DNA from: Thozetella sp. PMI_491
Taxonomy: Eukaryota; Ascomycota; Sordariomycetes; Chaetosphaeriales; Chaetosphaeriaceae
NCBI GenBank assembly: GCA_021432635.1
Contig: MU270026.1
Coordinates: 1,205,311-1,269,310 of the forward strand
Direction of reading: 5' to 3'
Length of the DNA stretch: 64,000 nt
Below the pieces are notes generated by a model. The model had not been told where the DNA came from and did not search any database. It worked only from the letters and a program-made list of their open reading frames with translations. Below are positions 33,971 to 45,860 of the stretch, piece after piece. The translations under genes were made by a program, and so were the position numbers. The first letter of the stretch is position 1, and every line of letters begins with the position of its first letter.

Positions 33971-35585
33971 TTATTCTACTTTTAGGCTTCCATGCCTGTT
34001 TTCCTTTCTCAGCAAGTACTCATGACCCGAAATCGTTCTTAGCACGCCATATAAACCCCTCAGCGGCCAGATACTCCAGAGCAAAGCAAGCAACCAGGGA
34101 ATCCACTGCTTCAACTCCAGCTCCTCCTTCTCGAAGTCTACCTTAACCTTGTCGTACACAGTTGGCAACCACGAAGCTCCATACTTTTCCCTTACGGCAT
34201 CATAGGACCTTCGATCATAGTGGGCCCAGAAGTCTTCCTCGGTGTAGTAAGCATGCGCGTACAGCCATTTTTTCCCGCCGAGGTCAGCCACCTTGTGCTC
34301 CAGAAGTTGATTCCGCCGGATAAACTCCCGGCGGTCGGTCGAGCCCGGGCCCCAGACACCAAAATTCATGAGGCCGGCTTTACCCGGTGGCAAGCTAGCG
34401 AATTGCGAGTGCAGTCCGTGTCCTGCATCGGGAGTGTCGCGAACCAAGCGTAGAGGACACAGCCAGAGCGGATAGATGTGAAAGGTAGTCTCGAGCCAAA
34501 CGGTAAACTCTTCCACCTTGTCGTACGGGACTCCGACGTCCTGGACTATGTAGGAGTTTGACAAGCCACTGTGGTGGAGGGCGCGATACATGACCCTGGT
34601 GTGCATCAACGGGTCCAGGAGGAAGCGGGTGATGCGATTAAAGGGGACAAGGAAATACTGGTACGAATATTTGGCTGCCCAGAAGCCCCCACGATCATAT
34701 CGGAAGAGATAGTCGATCAATGGCACGTACTCGGTAATGGAGCCAGATGTATTCTTGGAGAGCCGTTTCTGAAGTCGCCTGGCATGGATGTAGAACCACG
34801 GGTCAAAACTCCGCAGAAACCGCTGTACATGCGACCCAGGTGGTGGTTCGCTAGTCAGCCGCCCTGAACATACGAGTGTCGAGCTTCGGGAAAACACGAT
34901 CGCATCGAGATAATCAACGGCCGCCTGAGCCTCTGCTACACCCTATGAGTACACCTCTCGCCTGCCAGCTCGTGAGAGGGTTCCGCGTAGACGTACCTCC
35001 TTCCTGTTGCATCATAGAGTTTGCTGTCGCAATATCACATAGCGTGTATGTGAGCTGCACAAACGGTTGTGCATCCTTCAGCTGCACTTCCAGGAGGGTG
35101 ACTACGCCCAAGGTCCCAAACGCCGACGCAGCACCCCAAAATAGATCCGTGCTCTCCTCCTTGGTACGATACGCCTTTGTTACGTCCCCGTTTGCCAGAA
35201 CAATCTCGACCCAGTTGATCGTGGCGTCGAAGGTGCCGTATCGGAACGACGAGCTCTCTCCCGAGGTACCCGAAAAGCCGCCGCCCACCGTGATACCTGG
35301 AAATTCCATGACGACGAGAGGCACTAGGCGAAGCTTCACCGTCTCGGTTACTAGCGCATCCATGGGCACATTAGGTTCGACAAGAGCTGTCTTTCGTTCT
35401 ACGTCAATGTAAAGCACGCGGTTGAGCGCTGAGGTGTCGACTGTGTTGTCTCGCCGGCGCTGCGACTCGCGTGTGCTGTTGGTTGACCCATGGTAGATCC
35501 GAAACGGCTGCTTTCTCTGATAGAAATGTCGCACTCGGGACGACACCTTCGCCAAATTTTCGTCGTGAACCTGCAAGCTGCCCAT
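33971..35585 (-). CDS. FAD-binding oxidoreductase, DHCR24 (delta-24 sterol reductase)-like
   Basis: Two exons (35585-34997, 34935-33971) give 517 residues. I prefer the ATG at 35585 (MGSLQVHDENLAKV) to an upstream one at 35672 because family proteins begin near this point. The FAD-PCMH domain is clear: FRIYHGSTNST, TALVEPNVPMDAL, FPGITVGGGFSGTSGESSSF, GAASAFGTLGVVT. The C-terminal half (YVPLIDYLFRYDRGGFW, VQDVGVPYDKVEEF, KKWLYAHAYYTEEDFW) matches the 24-dehydrocholesterol-reductase group. Fungal members occur outside sterol synthesis and their substrates are mostly unknown. Near the C-terminus a hydrophobic stretch (WIPWLLALLWSIWPLRGL) suggests membrane association. Neighbours give no pathway hint. 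Confidence 0.82.
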
Positions 35586-37197
35586 TTTCCACAGCCAGGC
35601 AGCCGAGGTTAATGTGAAAGACTGAAATGTCAAATGGAAAACTGAAAATTGCAGCTCGGGCGTGCTTTCCATGTTGGAGGGAGTACTGGACCATGACCGA
35701 TGAGGCGGTGCGTCCCGCTAAGCCGTATTGGTACTAGCGGCACTGAGGTAGCTTACTGCCACTTTGTCAGGACCTTGCGTGGCACCCCCTATTCACATTG
35801 GTAGAGAATGGCCAACAACGGTGCGCGAGACACATCATTGATGTAGCTCGCTTCCCTACGACCAACTAGCGAGCTCGAGTAGAGAACTGCCCAGTTTATC
35901 TACCCATTTGTCTAACTCACTGTCCTTCATGTTCTTTTCCTTCTAGGCGAGCCAGTTTCTCCTACTGGGAGCGGCCATCAATACGCCCAAAATGCCAATT
36001 TGTTCAACTCATATTCAATGTCTATCACGAGCGGGTGGATTGAATTGATATTTGAAGCCGCTTTAATCCCGTTCAGTGAAGGCACTGTACCACGAATAGT
36101 GGAGCAGCAGTACTCTGGTCTCAGCGACTTGTAGTCTGTCAAGCTAGGGCAAAACATAGCCACCTGAGCCTAACATCCAGTGCAAATTCTCCCTTTGATT
36201 TTGACATCCTGCCACTACCCTTGAAACCCATGCCGCACACTTACACCTCTGTATGCCTTCCCTCGATTCCTGTGATCTAGGCTAAGGTGCATAGCGCATT
36301 GCGGTTGTATCGCTTTGTAGTGCTACGACATACCCCATCCACACCTCCCCCGGCCATAGGATGCATTAAAATCCCATTATGCAAAAGGTCCGTGATGTGT
36401 TATTATCTCAGGAGCCCAGGAATAAGTCAATACGTCTTTGGTTCGGATTCGGCACAATTTTATTTAGCTAGTTGCTCATTTTGACAACATCGCCTGTCTC
36501 GATAGAAACTTAGGCTGCCCCTTTTGGTAAAGCGTGCGCCAAGCTGCTGACCCCCCCGCCACAAAACGTCTAGGATTGAGCCGCTCCCGGCGGGCTGGAT
36601 ACCATAGCCACCTTCGCCGATGGCTTGAAAAACGAGCCGATTGTCCAGCTACGTCATACACGGGCGCTACCCTAGGATACTACCTCCCTGATCGAGTATC
36701 GTATTGGCTTTTGGGGTATAGGCTCGTAGTCTCGGCCACGTTTTGGCACTAACCCAAGACAAAAGTTCAAGTTCCGAAACAAGGTTCAACCCTCACAGCC
36801 ATATTCGCCATGCTGAACGGTCCCGCCTGATGCACAACTCGGAGCCTTAATTACCCGCCCCCGCGAGCTAAGAAGACTTGGACAGGGAAGAAAATAGCTG
36901 TTCCTTATACTATAGCGGTGAGATTGGGGGCTGATGAACCAGATATGTCATTGTGGCGCTCCGAATAATGTTCTTCGACTCCCATATAGGTAATTAAATC
37001 GGATTGATGGTTGCGCCGTAGGACCGCGGCCCCTGGAGGCATCACATTAGCCAGCCTTAGTTTTCCTTTCATTTACAACATATAAGACGGGGATTTCTTT
37101 ATTGGAATCTTAACTTTTGGTCTCAAGGAACAACCAAGGACGAGGACATTCTCTTCTTAGAACCATTTTCTCTCTTCCTCAAAGACGAAGATTCACA
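35586..37197. other. Intergenic region
   Basis: 1.6 kb between divergent genes, with only short unsupported frames on both strands. I see no motif, repeat or RNA gene. Confidence 0.5.
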
Positions 37198-38285
37198 ATG
37201 AACACCTTCTCCCTAATTTGGCTTCTGGGCATAAGTCTGGCCCAAACCGCGGCATCACTTCCGAGCTCCAGGTCTCTAAAGTATGAGCTACAGATGATTC
37301 ATCAGTTTCCCAACGGAACTTGGATAGAGAACATGGTTAGTGCTCCACTGGAATCTGTAGATTCTCATGAAATGTCTAACTCTCATCCTACAAGGCTATG
37401 CGTCGAAATGGACAAATCATGGCTACCGACGTGGCTGGTTCCAAGATCTATCTCGTCGATCCTAAGCAACCACAGTCCGACCCAGTGGTAGTCGCTACGT
37501 TCGATAGCGGATTCGCCATCGCAGGAATTACGGAAATAGAAGATGACGTGTTCTACACTACGGGCACGTTCGGCGATGTGTATCATTTCCAGTTCAGAGA
37601 CAATACGTCGGCTGTTTGGGAAGTTGATATGCGCCATTATTCAAAGACTGGGCAATCTTCAAAGCGCAAAGTTGCGGATCTACCGGCAGCGGGCGTGCCC
37701 AATGGGATGACGCTACTGTCGAAGAAGGACGGCACCATTCTCGTGTCTGATTCGAAATACGGTCTTATTTGGCGAGTGAATATCTACACGGGCGCATCCG
37801 AGGTCGTCCTTGATGACCCAAAGCTGAAGCCCGTCCAAAATGCGACTGTCATGTTTGGCGTCAACGGCATCCATATCGTCGACTCGTTTTTATACTTTGC
37901 AAACACAAACCAAGGCCTCATTTCCAAATACCCCATTTCGCGAGAAGGCTTCAAGATTGGAGAAATCGTCGACATCACCACGGACGTCCGCAATGCCGAT
38001 GACTTCGCAATCGATAAATCCGGTGCCATCTGGCTTGCCGAAAACACCGCCAACAGACTTGTCCGTGTCTCGCCGGAGGGCCAAGTCCAGTGCATTGTTG
38101 GGGGATCAAATTCGACCGCATTGATTGGCCCCGTGGCCACCAAATTTGGGCGGGGCTGCGACGACCACGATATACTTTACATCTCTACTGACGGACTTAC
38201 TTTCGATGCTAAAGGCGCTATTGTAACTAATGATGGTAAAATCGCTGCTATTGATACCAAAACACCGCGACTTGGCGATTGCTGA
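37198..38285 (+). CDS. Secreted SMP-30/gluconolactonase-like beta-propeller
   Basis: Two exons (37198-37335, 37395-38285) encode 342 residues. The start MNTFSLIWLLGISLAQTAAS is a typical signal peptide; an upstream ATG exists, but its leader is basic and lacks a hydrophobic core. The mature part has the repeated strand pattern of a six-bladed propeller (GQIMATDVAGSKIYLVD, GTILVSDSKYGLIWRV, SFLYFANTNQGLISKY, GAIWLAENTANRLVRV), as in SMP-30, lactonases and strictosidine-synthase-like proteins. NGIHI and NADDFAID lie where metal- or substrate-binding residues usually fall. A calcium-dependent lactonase is plausible but unproven. Such secreted propellers often sit in accessory or secondary-metabolite regions. 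Confidence 0.8.
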
Positions 38286-38664
38286 ACCAGCTGCAGCTTG
38301 GGGGTGCCTAGTCGCTAGAAAGATGAAATTCTCACGCCATCATAAACTCTTCTTGGATATTTACCTTCTACTGAAACGTTAGCCTTTTGAGATTAGTCAA
38401 AATGTGTATTTATACATATTTTGAGTCGGGAACGACCTCGGCTTGTATGGTAATCGTCTGGCAACCTTGCCTGGCGGATGCTCAATACAATGCCAATAAC
38501 TATGTTACCCAAGCGCTTCTTGAATGTTCATTCCGGAAGGTAAACACCGTGTTGCGTCTTTCATGCTTTCCATTTTACATGTTACGTCAGGTAAAATGCA
38601 ACCGCGTGAATCCTAATACTCCATGAAACAAACCGTGCCTGAAGGGGGCCTTGATGGAAGTATT
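38286..38664. other. Convergent 3' intergenic region
   Basis: Lies between convergent stops; nothing recognised beyond likely 3' untranslated regions. Confidence 0.5.
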
Positions 38665-39392
38665 CTAGAACATCGCAACGCCGCCGACGATGGCCGCGAC
38701 TCCTGCCAGCATGGCGTTCTGAGTTACTTTCGGTAGGCCTCCGGTTGAACTATGAGCTGTTGTCGAAGTTGGCGTGTATATGTTAGAGAGACCGGCCGTC
38801 AATACCACAGGAACCTGAACGGCTGTTACCGCTGGAAAGACGGACGAGTATGTCTCACTGCCGCTCCAGGCACTGTTTTTCTCGGTTATGGTTGAGGTCG
38901 CATTACCCGTACAAGACGCTGTATTCGAGGTGATCACACATGTAACTGTGGCTTTACTACTCAGGAATCAGTCGATGTGCTCAGTTGGTTCAGCTCGACG
39001 TTGATATGCATCGATTCCATGAAGGTCTCTTCTCACATGGTTGTAAAATACTCGGGGGTGAATGTTCCCAGACCGGTCCCGCTAATTCGCACTGTTTCTC
39101 GCATGACATGGAGCTCAAAGGCGGAGGGGTTGATGGTGACGCTGGCATCGCCGATCAGAGAGCATGGGTCGGTCGCGGCAAGGGTGGCAAAGGGCTGGCT
39201 TTTGGCTTCGCAGCTGATGTAGTAAGCTGTTCTGGTCGCATCGGCTGATATGACCGAGGCTTTTAATGTGGGAAGAGGTGACAGAATGTCGAGAAGAAAA
39301 AGGTTAACTGTAGGTGAGCCCGAGCTGGTCTGAGAAAGCACGGGGTTAGCGACGCTAAGCAGATTCAGCGCGAGCAGAATTGTTGTTCTCAT
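38665..39392 (-). CDS. Small secreted, GPI-anchored protein of unknown function
   Basis: Two exons around an intron near 38960-39045 give about 212 residues. The ATG at 39392 starts a signal peptide (MRTTILLALNLLSVANPVLS). The mature protein is Ser/Thr-rich with a few cysteines (YISCEAKSQPF, TDPCSLIGD, NTASCTG). It ends in a Ser/Thr stretch, small residues and the hydrophobic tail NAMLAGVAAIVGGVAMF, the pattern of a GPI attachment signal. So it is likely a cell-wall or membrane-anchored surface protein. I recognise no domain; fungal genomes hold many such lineage-specific proteins. The exon junction is fixed by frame only. Confidence 0.6.
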
Positions 39393-40279
39393 GCTTGGTA
39401 GTAAGCTGTAGGCTCTATGCGGCAAGTTCAGTGGTACTAAAGCACGAACTTGGCAAGTCTCGAGTTGATACGACGTCCTGGGCTTTTGTAAAGGATTACA
39501 GCGAGCGGAAACCCACCCGAAAAGAGGCCCGTTACGTGGCTAACGCCATACCAACGCCCTCAGCCACACACAGCCTCTCATCTTGTTATATTTTTAGCTC
39601 CTCCTGGCCTCCGCCCCAGAGTTAAGATCGGACGAATATTTCGCGTGCCCGGTAGCGCTCACGACAGGGAAAGAAACCCGGCAGAGAAGATCTTGAAGAT
39701 AATGTCGCCATTAGATTCAGGAATAATTAGGCAATTGCCGGTTGATTACGAAAGACAAGATAACCAAAGAGAAAGAGCCGCAGAATAAATCGCGAATGCA
39801 TTTCTCGTCCGCGTGCTTACTTCTCAACCTCGGCCTAGTTGATGTGGCCTACGCGAATGCACAGGCGAGCGAACGAACATCCACAGCGTCTAGGTGAGCA
39901 TGAAATACGTAGTCGTATCGCCTAGTTAATGCAGAAAGTTGTATCCTAGATGGGTAGGTAGTTGGTGACTGATTTCTGGAAAAGTCTGTTCTTTGCGGTG
40001 TTTTATCACACCCGCCATGGGACAGTGTGCTGGAATCTCGACGAATAGTACGTATCCAGCCTCGCTATAAGAGCTGCCTATAATCGTCGTGGTCTTCGAT
40101 CATCATTTTAGAGACTTGAACTCGTCGCAATGAAATTGCCTGTCTGCAGCCGAGTATTCCGTTGTCTTTTTCATGCGCACGACATTGAACAATTATTAAA
40201 TCCCGGCCACCGTTCGCAGGCACCTGGCGCACTTAACCTCTCCAAGGCGTTCAGAACTGCTGGACTCGGCTGCGACATA
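39393..40279. other. Intergenic region
   Basis: About 890 bp between the secreted protein and the MFS relic. The N-terminal half of the relic should lie here if it were complete, but I find no trace of it. Confidence 0.45.
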
Positions 40280-41310
40280 CTTCGGATCCGCTCCTTCTAC
40301 TTTGGCTGGCGCAGGGCCATGTATATTGCGGCTATTATTTATCCCTGCCAACTAGTAGCCCAATTTCTTCTCGCTAATGACTACTAGCTGCGCTCAATAG
40401 AAGATATGCTCAAGCTTTGGCTGATAATATCGTTAGTGCAGGAGAAGATATACGAACGAGCAGCGGCAGCTGTCGAGACACCGGAGCAAAAAAGAACACT
40501 CAGACGTAGCCTAGGCTTTCGTATGTCAACCAGTACTTCTAGAGAAACATGGGTGCAGACCTTCCGTCGCCCGTACGCCATGCTCGTCTACCCAGCTGTC
40601 GTCTTGCCGTCCTTTTGGGTCTCAGTATGCGTTATGACGGAAGTCGCGAATGCCGCTGGGTTTTCGTTGAACTTCAGAATAAAAAGTCGATTCAAGTTCA
40701 ACTCACAGGTCGGTTTCTGCTTTTTCTCAGGCTTTATTGGGGCTTCCCTGGGAGAATTTGCCGCCGGACCGCTCTGCGACATAGTTGCAAAGAGTGTGTT
40801 GAGTAAAGAGGAAAAGTGGATCCCAGAGAAGCTCCTAAAACTAACCATCCCTGGTCTGCTTACGATCACGGCGAGTGAAACCTACTACTCCGCATATATG
40901 TTCCAAGCTGAGGTCTAACATCGGTCGCCCTGATGCAGACTGATTTAATAATCTACGAATTCGAGCTGCAGTACGGGACACATTGGGCCCCGGCTCCTTC
41001 GGCGCGGTTCTCTTCGTGCTTGGACAAGAGATTCTTGTCACTGTTGTCCTTACATACTCGACAGAGTGCTCTCAGGGGTCTGCTTCAACTTCTATGATAT
41101 GCTTCCACCCACCTTTTTACACTTTTTACACCCCCCGGTGGATTACACAACCGGCCGGCTCAAAAGTTCCTTATCTTGCATGTGGCCTCTTTCTAGTGGC
41201 CTTGTTTCCTCCCTGTGTTTGGATCTTTATGAGGAAGGGGCGCGATACTCGCGCAAAGAGGCACTTCTATCAACTGGTATTCGGAGGAGCATATAAGTGC
41301 TTCATACTGG
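40280..41310 (+). pseudogene. Remnant of an MFS transporter
   Basis: Recognisable pieces appear in order but in different frames. These are WRRAMYIAAIIYPCQLVAQF near 40300-40370, then EKIYERAAAAVETPEQKR and FRRPYAMLVYPAVVLPSFW, then SQVGFCFFSGFIGASLGEF and AAGPLCDIV to about 40870, then GAVLFVLGQEILVTVVLTY and ITQPAGSKVPYLACGLFLV to about 41260. These are the second half of a DHA-type MFS exporter of the kind common in fungal accessory clusters. The first half is missing, there is a stop after about 40380, and frame changes occur near 40900 and 41060, so it cannot make a full transporter. It is the left border of a run of decayed genes. Confidence 0.75.
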
Positions 41311-41736
41311 AACCTAACTCCCACAGGCTCTCTCAAAACAATCGTTACGAAATGTAATATAGTGAGTGTTATCAGATTACATGTAAAATCCACGCATAGA
41401 ACAAGTAACTAGCCGTTAGTCGTGTTCCAGGAATACTTTTATTTGTTGCCAGTGTCTATTACTAGAAAACGTAAATTAAACTTCGCCAGGAAGGCCCCGA
41501 TTCCAAGCATGTGAAACTCAATAAAGCCATGATATTAAATAATGTGATGCGATATTGAATGAGACGCTCTTTGAGGAGGCCGGTTCAATGTCGGTATGTA
41601 ACACTCTTGGTCAAAAGGAGAACTTTTCCGTCATCTCAATAGCCATCAGGACGGCGTTTTGTGGCTTTGATATTCTAGTACCAATGACCATAAAACTATT
41701 TCCGACTTCTCAATTTGTGTTTCCATGGTGCTGCTA
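41311..41736. other. Intergenic region
   Basis: AT-rich spacer between the MFS relic and the 3' end of the monooxygenase; nothing recognised. Confidence 0.45.
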
Positions 41737-43196
41737 TTATCCTCCCTCGCTCATCAATTTCTGAAGCTCCTCCGTGGCCTTCTTAATGTCGCCCTCTAGG
41801 TCATGCTCCCAGATCCAGAGGAACCTCTGGTTTAGATTCTCAGCGATCTTGGCCATATCCTCTCCAGTCTCAGGATGCGTAAACGAGTAAACTTGTCCGG
41901 CTTCTTGACTGGTCCGGACAACCTTTTGTGCACGTGGCCGCCTGATAGAGTCGTAAACGTGAAAGGCCAGCGGCAGATGCTTGGGGCGCTTGACTTTGCC
42001 AAGAAGTGCAGAAAGGATTAGAGCATCCTCAATGCATTGCCCAGCCCCAGAGGCCTGGTGGGGCGTTGTCGCGTGGGCCGAATCCCCCAGAAGACAGATC
42101 AGGCCGTTGTAATAAGTCGGCGTATCCATGTGGTGATGAAGAGACCACTGGAGGGGATCCGCCCACTTCCGTCGGGTAAGTATTTGAATATTAAACGCAG
42201 CAAATGACAGGACGAGCTTACGTCGAGCAGCTTCACCAACCTCTTATCGACGCCGTTGGCATAGTCGGCCACCATCTCCTCCTTAGTTACGCGTTTTGTC
42301 CACTGATCATGGATCCAAGGGGTATGGACGTGCTTGAAGGCGACAACATTGCATTGTGTTCCTCGCGAGATCGGAAAGGTGATAAAGTTGACATCATGGC
42401 CGATAAACGACTTGGAGTCGCCCGCATGGTGACCCAGGATCTGTAGTGCATCCTCCATAGGTATGATGGAGCGATACACGTACTTCCCGCTGAATTTTGC
42501 TCGTACCTTGTCGGGATATTTGTCGCCTAGCACGAATTGTCTTGTTGGACCTTTCACACCGTCCGCTCCAACCACTGCCAAATGTTCGGCAACTTCCCCG
42601 TCATCGAAGCTGATGACAACTTTGTCGGACAACTGCGAAATATCGGTAACTCGCTTTCTGAATCTTACCATATCTCGGGGAATCGTGGTGGTCAATATGT
42701 TTAGTAAATCGCGCCGGTGTGCACTGGTGCGCTCGTAACAATCTGCTCCGAACGGCGCCGGCACCCACGGGGGGTTTCGCTTTTCGCCAAATCCATCCTC
42801 AGCGTACAATACTTCCATCATGACATGCTCCTTGCCCGGTGTAAGGTTTCCAGAAGAGATCTTGTTGTACATGGCTCGAAGGGCTGGGTCGATCATGTCC
42901 ATTGCCCGGAGCGCGTTAGGTCCTAAGCCGACACCGGCACCAATGGTGCTGTATTCCTTGGCTGACTCATACAGAGTGAAGGATACATTGTTTTTGATGC
43001 AGCCGATCGCAAAAGCGAGCCCGCCTATGCCTGCACCGATGATGGCAATCCTGGGCGCGGGTTCCGAGCAGCCCCCGTTGTACGGAGTCGAATCTAAGAC
43101 GGGCTGGGGCCTCGCTTCCGCCGCGGGGGCCGGTTCATGCCCGGCCCGCTTCGGAAAGATAAGGGCGAAAAAGTTCTTGATACACGAGAAAACCAT
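41737..43196 (-). CDS. FAD-dependent monooxygenase, salicylate hydroxylase-like
   Basis: Two exons (43196-42222, 42165-41737) give 467 residues, an intact class A flavoprotein monooxygenase. The dinucleotide fold is IAIIGAGIGGLAFAIG (residues about 50-65). The DG motif is AVVGADGVKG, and the GD motif with the ribityl contact is LLGDSAHATTPHQASGAGQ. YERTSAHRRDLLNIL is the usual substrate/NAD(P)H region. The reaction is NAD(P)H-dependent hydroxylation, possibly decarboxylating, of an aromatic acid. The short hydrophobic N-terminus MVFSCIKNFFALIFPK could be a membrane anchor. It is the only undamaged gene between about 40 and 49 kb. The adjacent amidohydrolase relic suggests it once belonged to an aromatic-acid degradation set. 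Confidence 0.88.
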
Positions 43197-43683
43197 GTTG
43201 AGCTCAGCTTAAAAGTCGTGGCTCTTGTAGCACTCCATTAATCCGTGAATTGGAAGAGGTTAGAGTATGAATAAAACGATCTCAGCAACCACTTTTATAT
43301 CTGGCAGTCCTGGAAGCTCCTCAGGCCATCGGGATCCAACGTACGGACCTGATCATCGATAGTGCGAGCTTCCCAGGCGCGCTGCCCAATTCTGTATCAG
43401 CAGCCCTGAAATGGAGCTCGGATATTGGTATGCCGCTCCGGCTTGCATGCATCCTGTGTAACGAAAGTCATGACTAGCCCCGATCGCATACCAGCATCCG
43501 ACGAACTAGTGATGTGCAACCCGAACCCCCACATGCACAATCCTGATCGACAGGCATAGTCTCTTGACCAGTTTTTGTCACTTATCTTGATCTTGGCCCT
43601 CTTTGCAAATATGGCAGCGTATACCACGTCTAAGGCATTTACTGCAAGCATTTATAATTCTTCGTCGATCGTCCTTACTAGTC
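43197..43683. other. Divergent intergenic region
   Basis: 490 bp between the monooxygenase start and the dead amidohydrolase start, likely the former shared promoter. No motif called. Confidence 0.45.
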
Positions 43684-44491
43684 ATGGCTTCTCTTGCTGG
43701 ATCAACCACCGGAGCCATCGCTCGAAAGCTAGTCGTGGAAGTGCATTCTCACCTGTTCCCTGCGAAATATATTGAGCTCCTCAAGAATCGTACAGAAATT
43801 CCATACATTCGAATTTTCCCGCTGTTAAACAATCTGTGCCTCCGCAATCGCCCCCCACAAAATACCTCCAGCCCAAGCCGGGATGGCACTTCGCCAAAAT
43901 TGCCGCCTGGCCGGACCCTTCATCTACATTACTACGACATGCCTGAAAAAATAGCCTTCATGGATCACCATGGCATTGAAGTATCTGTAATTTCGCTCGG
44001 AAACCCTTGGCTGGGCTTCCTACCATCTGACACCGCTAGGGCTATAGCGGTGGAGATCAATGACGCCGCCAAATCTGTTGCCCAAATCCATCAAGACTAT
44101 TCTTCTTCGGAAACTTGCCATTGAGTGCCTCGGTATCTGTCATCAACGTTGAAATTAAATGCCTTGGTGCCTTGCCACAGGCTCGGGGTATTGTCATGGG
44201 TACCGGCGGTGTGGGAGAGGGGCTTGATGATCCCAAGCTCATACCTGTCTATGACGCGCTCGCCGCAGGGTGTCTACCAATATTCTTGCACCCAAACTAC
44301 GGCCTCCCAGAGCTCGTGTGAGGGAGCAATTATTTCTATCAGGAGCATTCGAGGCGGTGCCTAAGCTGCAGTTGACTGTGGCTCACAACGGTGGATGCAT
44401 GTCTTTCCTTGCAGGACGTATCGAGGCGTGCATTGAGCACGATGCGAAATGGGAGGCAGACGAGAGATTGGGAGCTGACAGCAAAATATAG
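43684..44491 (+). pseudogene. Broken amidohydrolase (ACMSD / o-pyrocatechuate decarboxylase-like)
   Basis: Opens normally at the ATG at 43684, with the metal-binding EVHSHLFPAKYIELL (the HxH of this family) and DMPEKIAFMDHHGIEVSVIS. The frame breaks near 44095, just before LFFFGNLPLSASVSV. The new frame continues through RGIVMGTGGVGEGLDDPKL and IFLHPNYGLPELV to a stop near 44320. A third frame then carries LFLSGAFEAVPKLQL and AHNGGCMSFLAGRIEACIEH. About 30 residues expected between the last two blocks are missing, and the C-terminus is cut. The family decarboxylates aminocarboxymuconate semialdehyde or aromatic acids. The intact aromatic hydroxylase next door fits such a pathway. Not functional as it stands. 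Confidence 0.8.
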
Positions 44492-44988
44492 GGAGGATAT
44501 ACACGAGGAACAGGCGACTTGCCTGCCTAAGCATATACTTTAGACCACTACTAGAAATGCAGCCACTCTACGTTTACCGTACCGGGGACCTCGGCCCTAC
44601 TAGCCAGAGAGCACTTAAGAAGACCTAACTACACGCGGTAAAACTTCGCTTCCCAGCTATTCCTGAAGCCATCAATCCCTTTGAGGAATTCCATAGTAGT
44701 ATCTATGCATAGCATCCCGCGACTACTTTGTCGGCTGTCTGTCTGCCGCCAATGTGTTGTGCGCTACCGTCAAACATAGTAGCTCGATGATCAGCATGGG
44801 CCCTGAGACATTCAACGCTACTCCTTGAATACATCTACTCAAAGCTCAGCATCTGTATCAATTTCAAGGCTCTAGAGGATTTATTAAACCACTCATTGTC
44901 ACGACTCTGCCCAGTCAGAATAAGGTAGCGATCATCACAATTGTCTGCACATTCGAAGGCTCTCTTCATCTACTGCAGTAACAGCAAA
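44492..44988. other. Intergenic region
   Basis: About 500 bp between two pseudogenes; nothing recognised. Confidence 0.45.
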
Positions 44989-45860
44989 ATGGGCCTCTTG
45001 TTCGAGCAAAAGGGCATTCAGATCGCCATCAACTGTGGCGGGACATTCACAGATGTCCATGCCGTCGTCCCCGGCCGGAGGGGTAATATCGTACTGAAGC
45101 TGCTATCTGTTAATCTTCAAACTTATGAACACGCACCAAGCGAAGGAATTCGGTAATTGCTCGATAAAGCAATCAGCAAGCCCCCGCACCGAGGCGAGCC
45201 AATTGATCTATCACCAGTGTCGAGCATCCACATGGGCACTACAGTTGCGACCAACGCCCTGCTTGAGAGAAAGGGAGAATGTTCAGCACTGCTCATCACT
45301 AAAGGGTTCAAAGACCTTCTTGTCATCGGCAACCAGGCCTGCCCGGAGATCTTCGACGTCACAGTAACAAAGCCCGGGGTTCTATATGAAACGGTAGTCG
45401 AGGTTGATGAGCGGGTGACGCTTGAGGGGTTCCCCGAAGACCCGGAGAAGCGCGTCATTGGCGTGAATTCAGATTCCGAAAATCCAGCTACTGGGCTGTC
45501 TAAGGAGGTTGTGCGTATTCTCAAGAACCCAAATCTCTCGGCCATACGAGAACAGAGCCAGGCCTTATATGATGATGATTTCAGGAGTCTGAGCGGCCGC
45601 CTCGCCCATAGCTACACCTTTCTGAATCACGAAGTTGCCGTGCCGTGGGTAAGGCTGCATATGACCTCGGCATAAGCGTCTCGATAAGCTCCGGGTTGTA
45701 GCCGATGATCAAAATGGTCTCGCGGGGACAATCCGTCACAGCAGAGCCTACCTTACGCCTCTAATTCATAACTATCTTCAGGAATTTAGATAGGATTTGT
45801 GGGAGGTTTGAGCGAGGGATCAACGACTCGGTGCGATTTTATGCAGAGTGATGGTCGCAG
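44989..45860 (+). pseudogene. 5-oxoprolinase / hydantoinase A N-terminal remnant
   Basis: Begins with the ATP-grasp-like start QIAINCGGTFTDVHAVVPG and continues as VSSIHMGTTVATNALLERKG, FKDLLVIGNQACPEIFDV, VVEVDERVTLEGF and GRLAHSYTFLNHEVAV, all typical of the hydantoinase A N-terminal domain of OXP1-type oxoprolinases. A TAA interrupts the frame after SEGIR at about 45153, and a TAG lies in the block SISSGL-PMIKM near 45711. Both replace positions expected to be Gln. Frame changes follow, and the last match is VGGLSEGSTTRCDFMQSDG to about 45858. A full enzyme would have about 1,200-1,300 residues; only a fifth is left, so this is dead. Confidence 0.8.
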
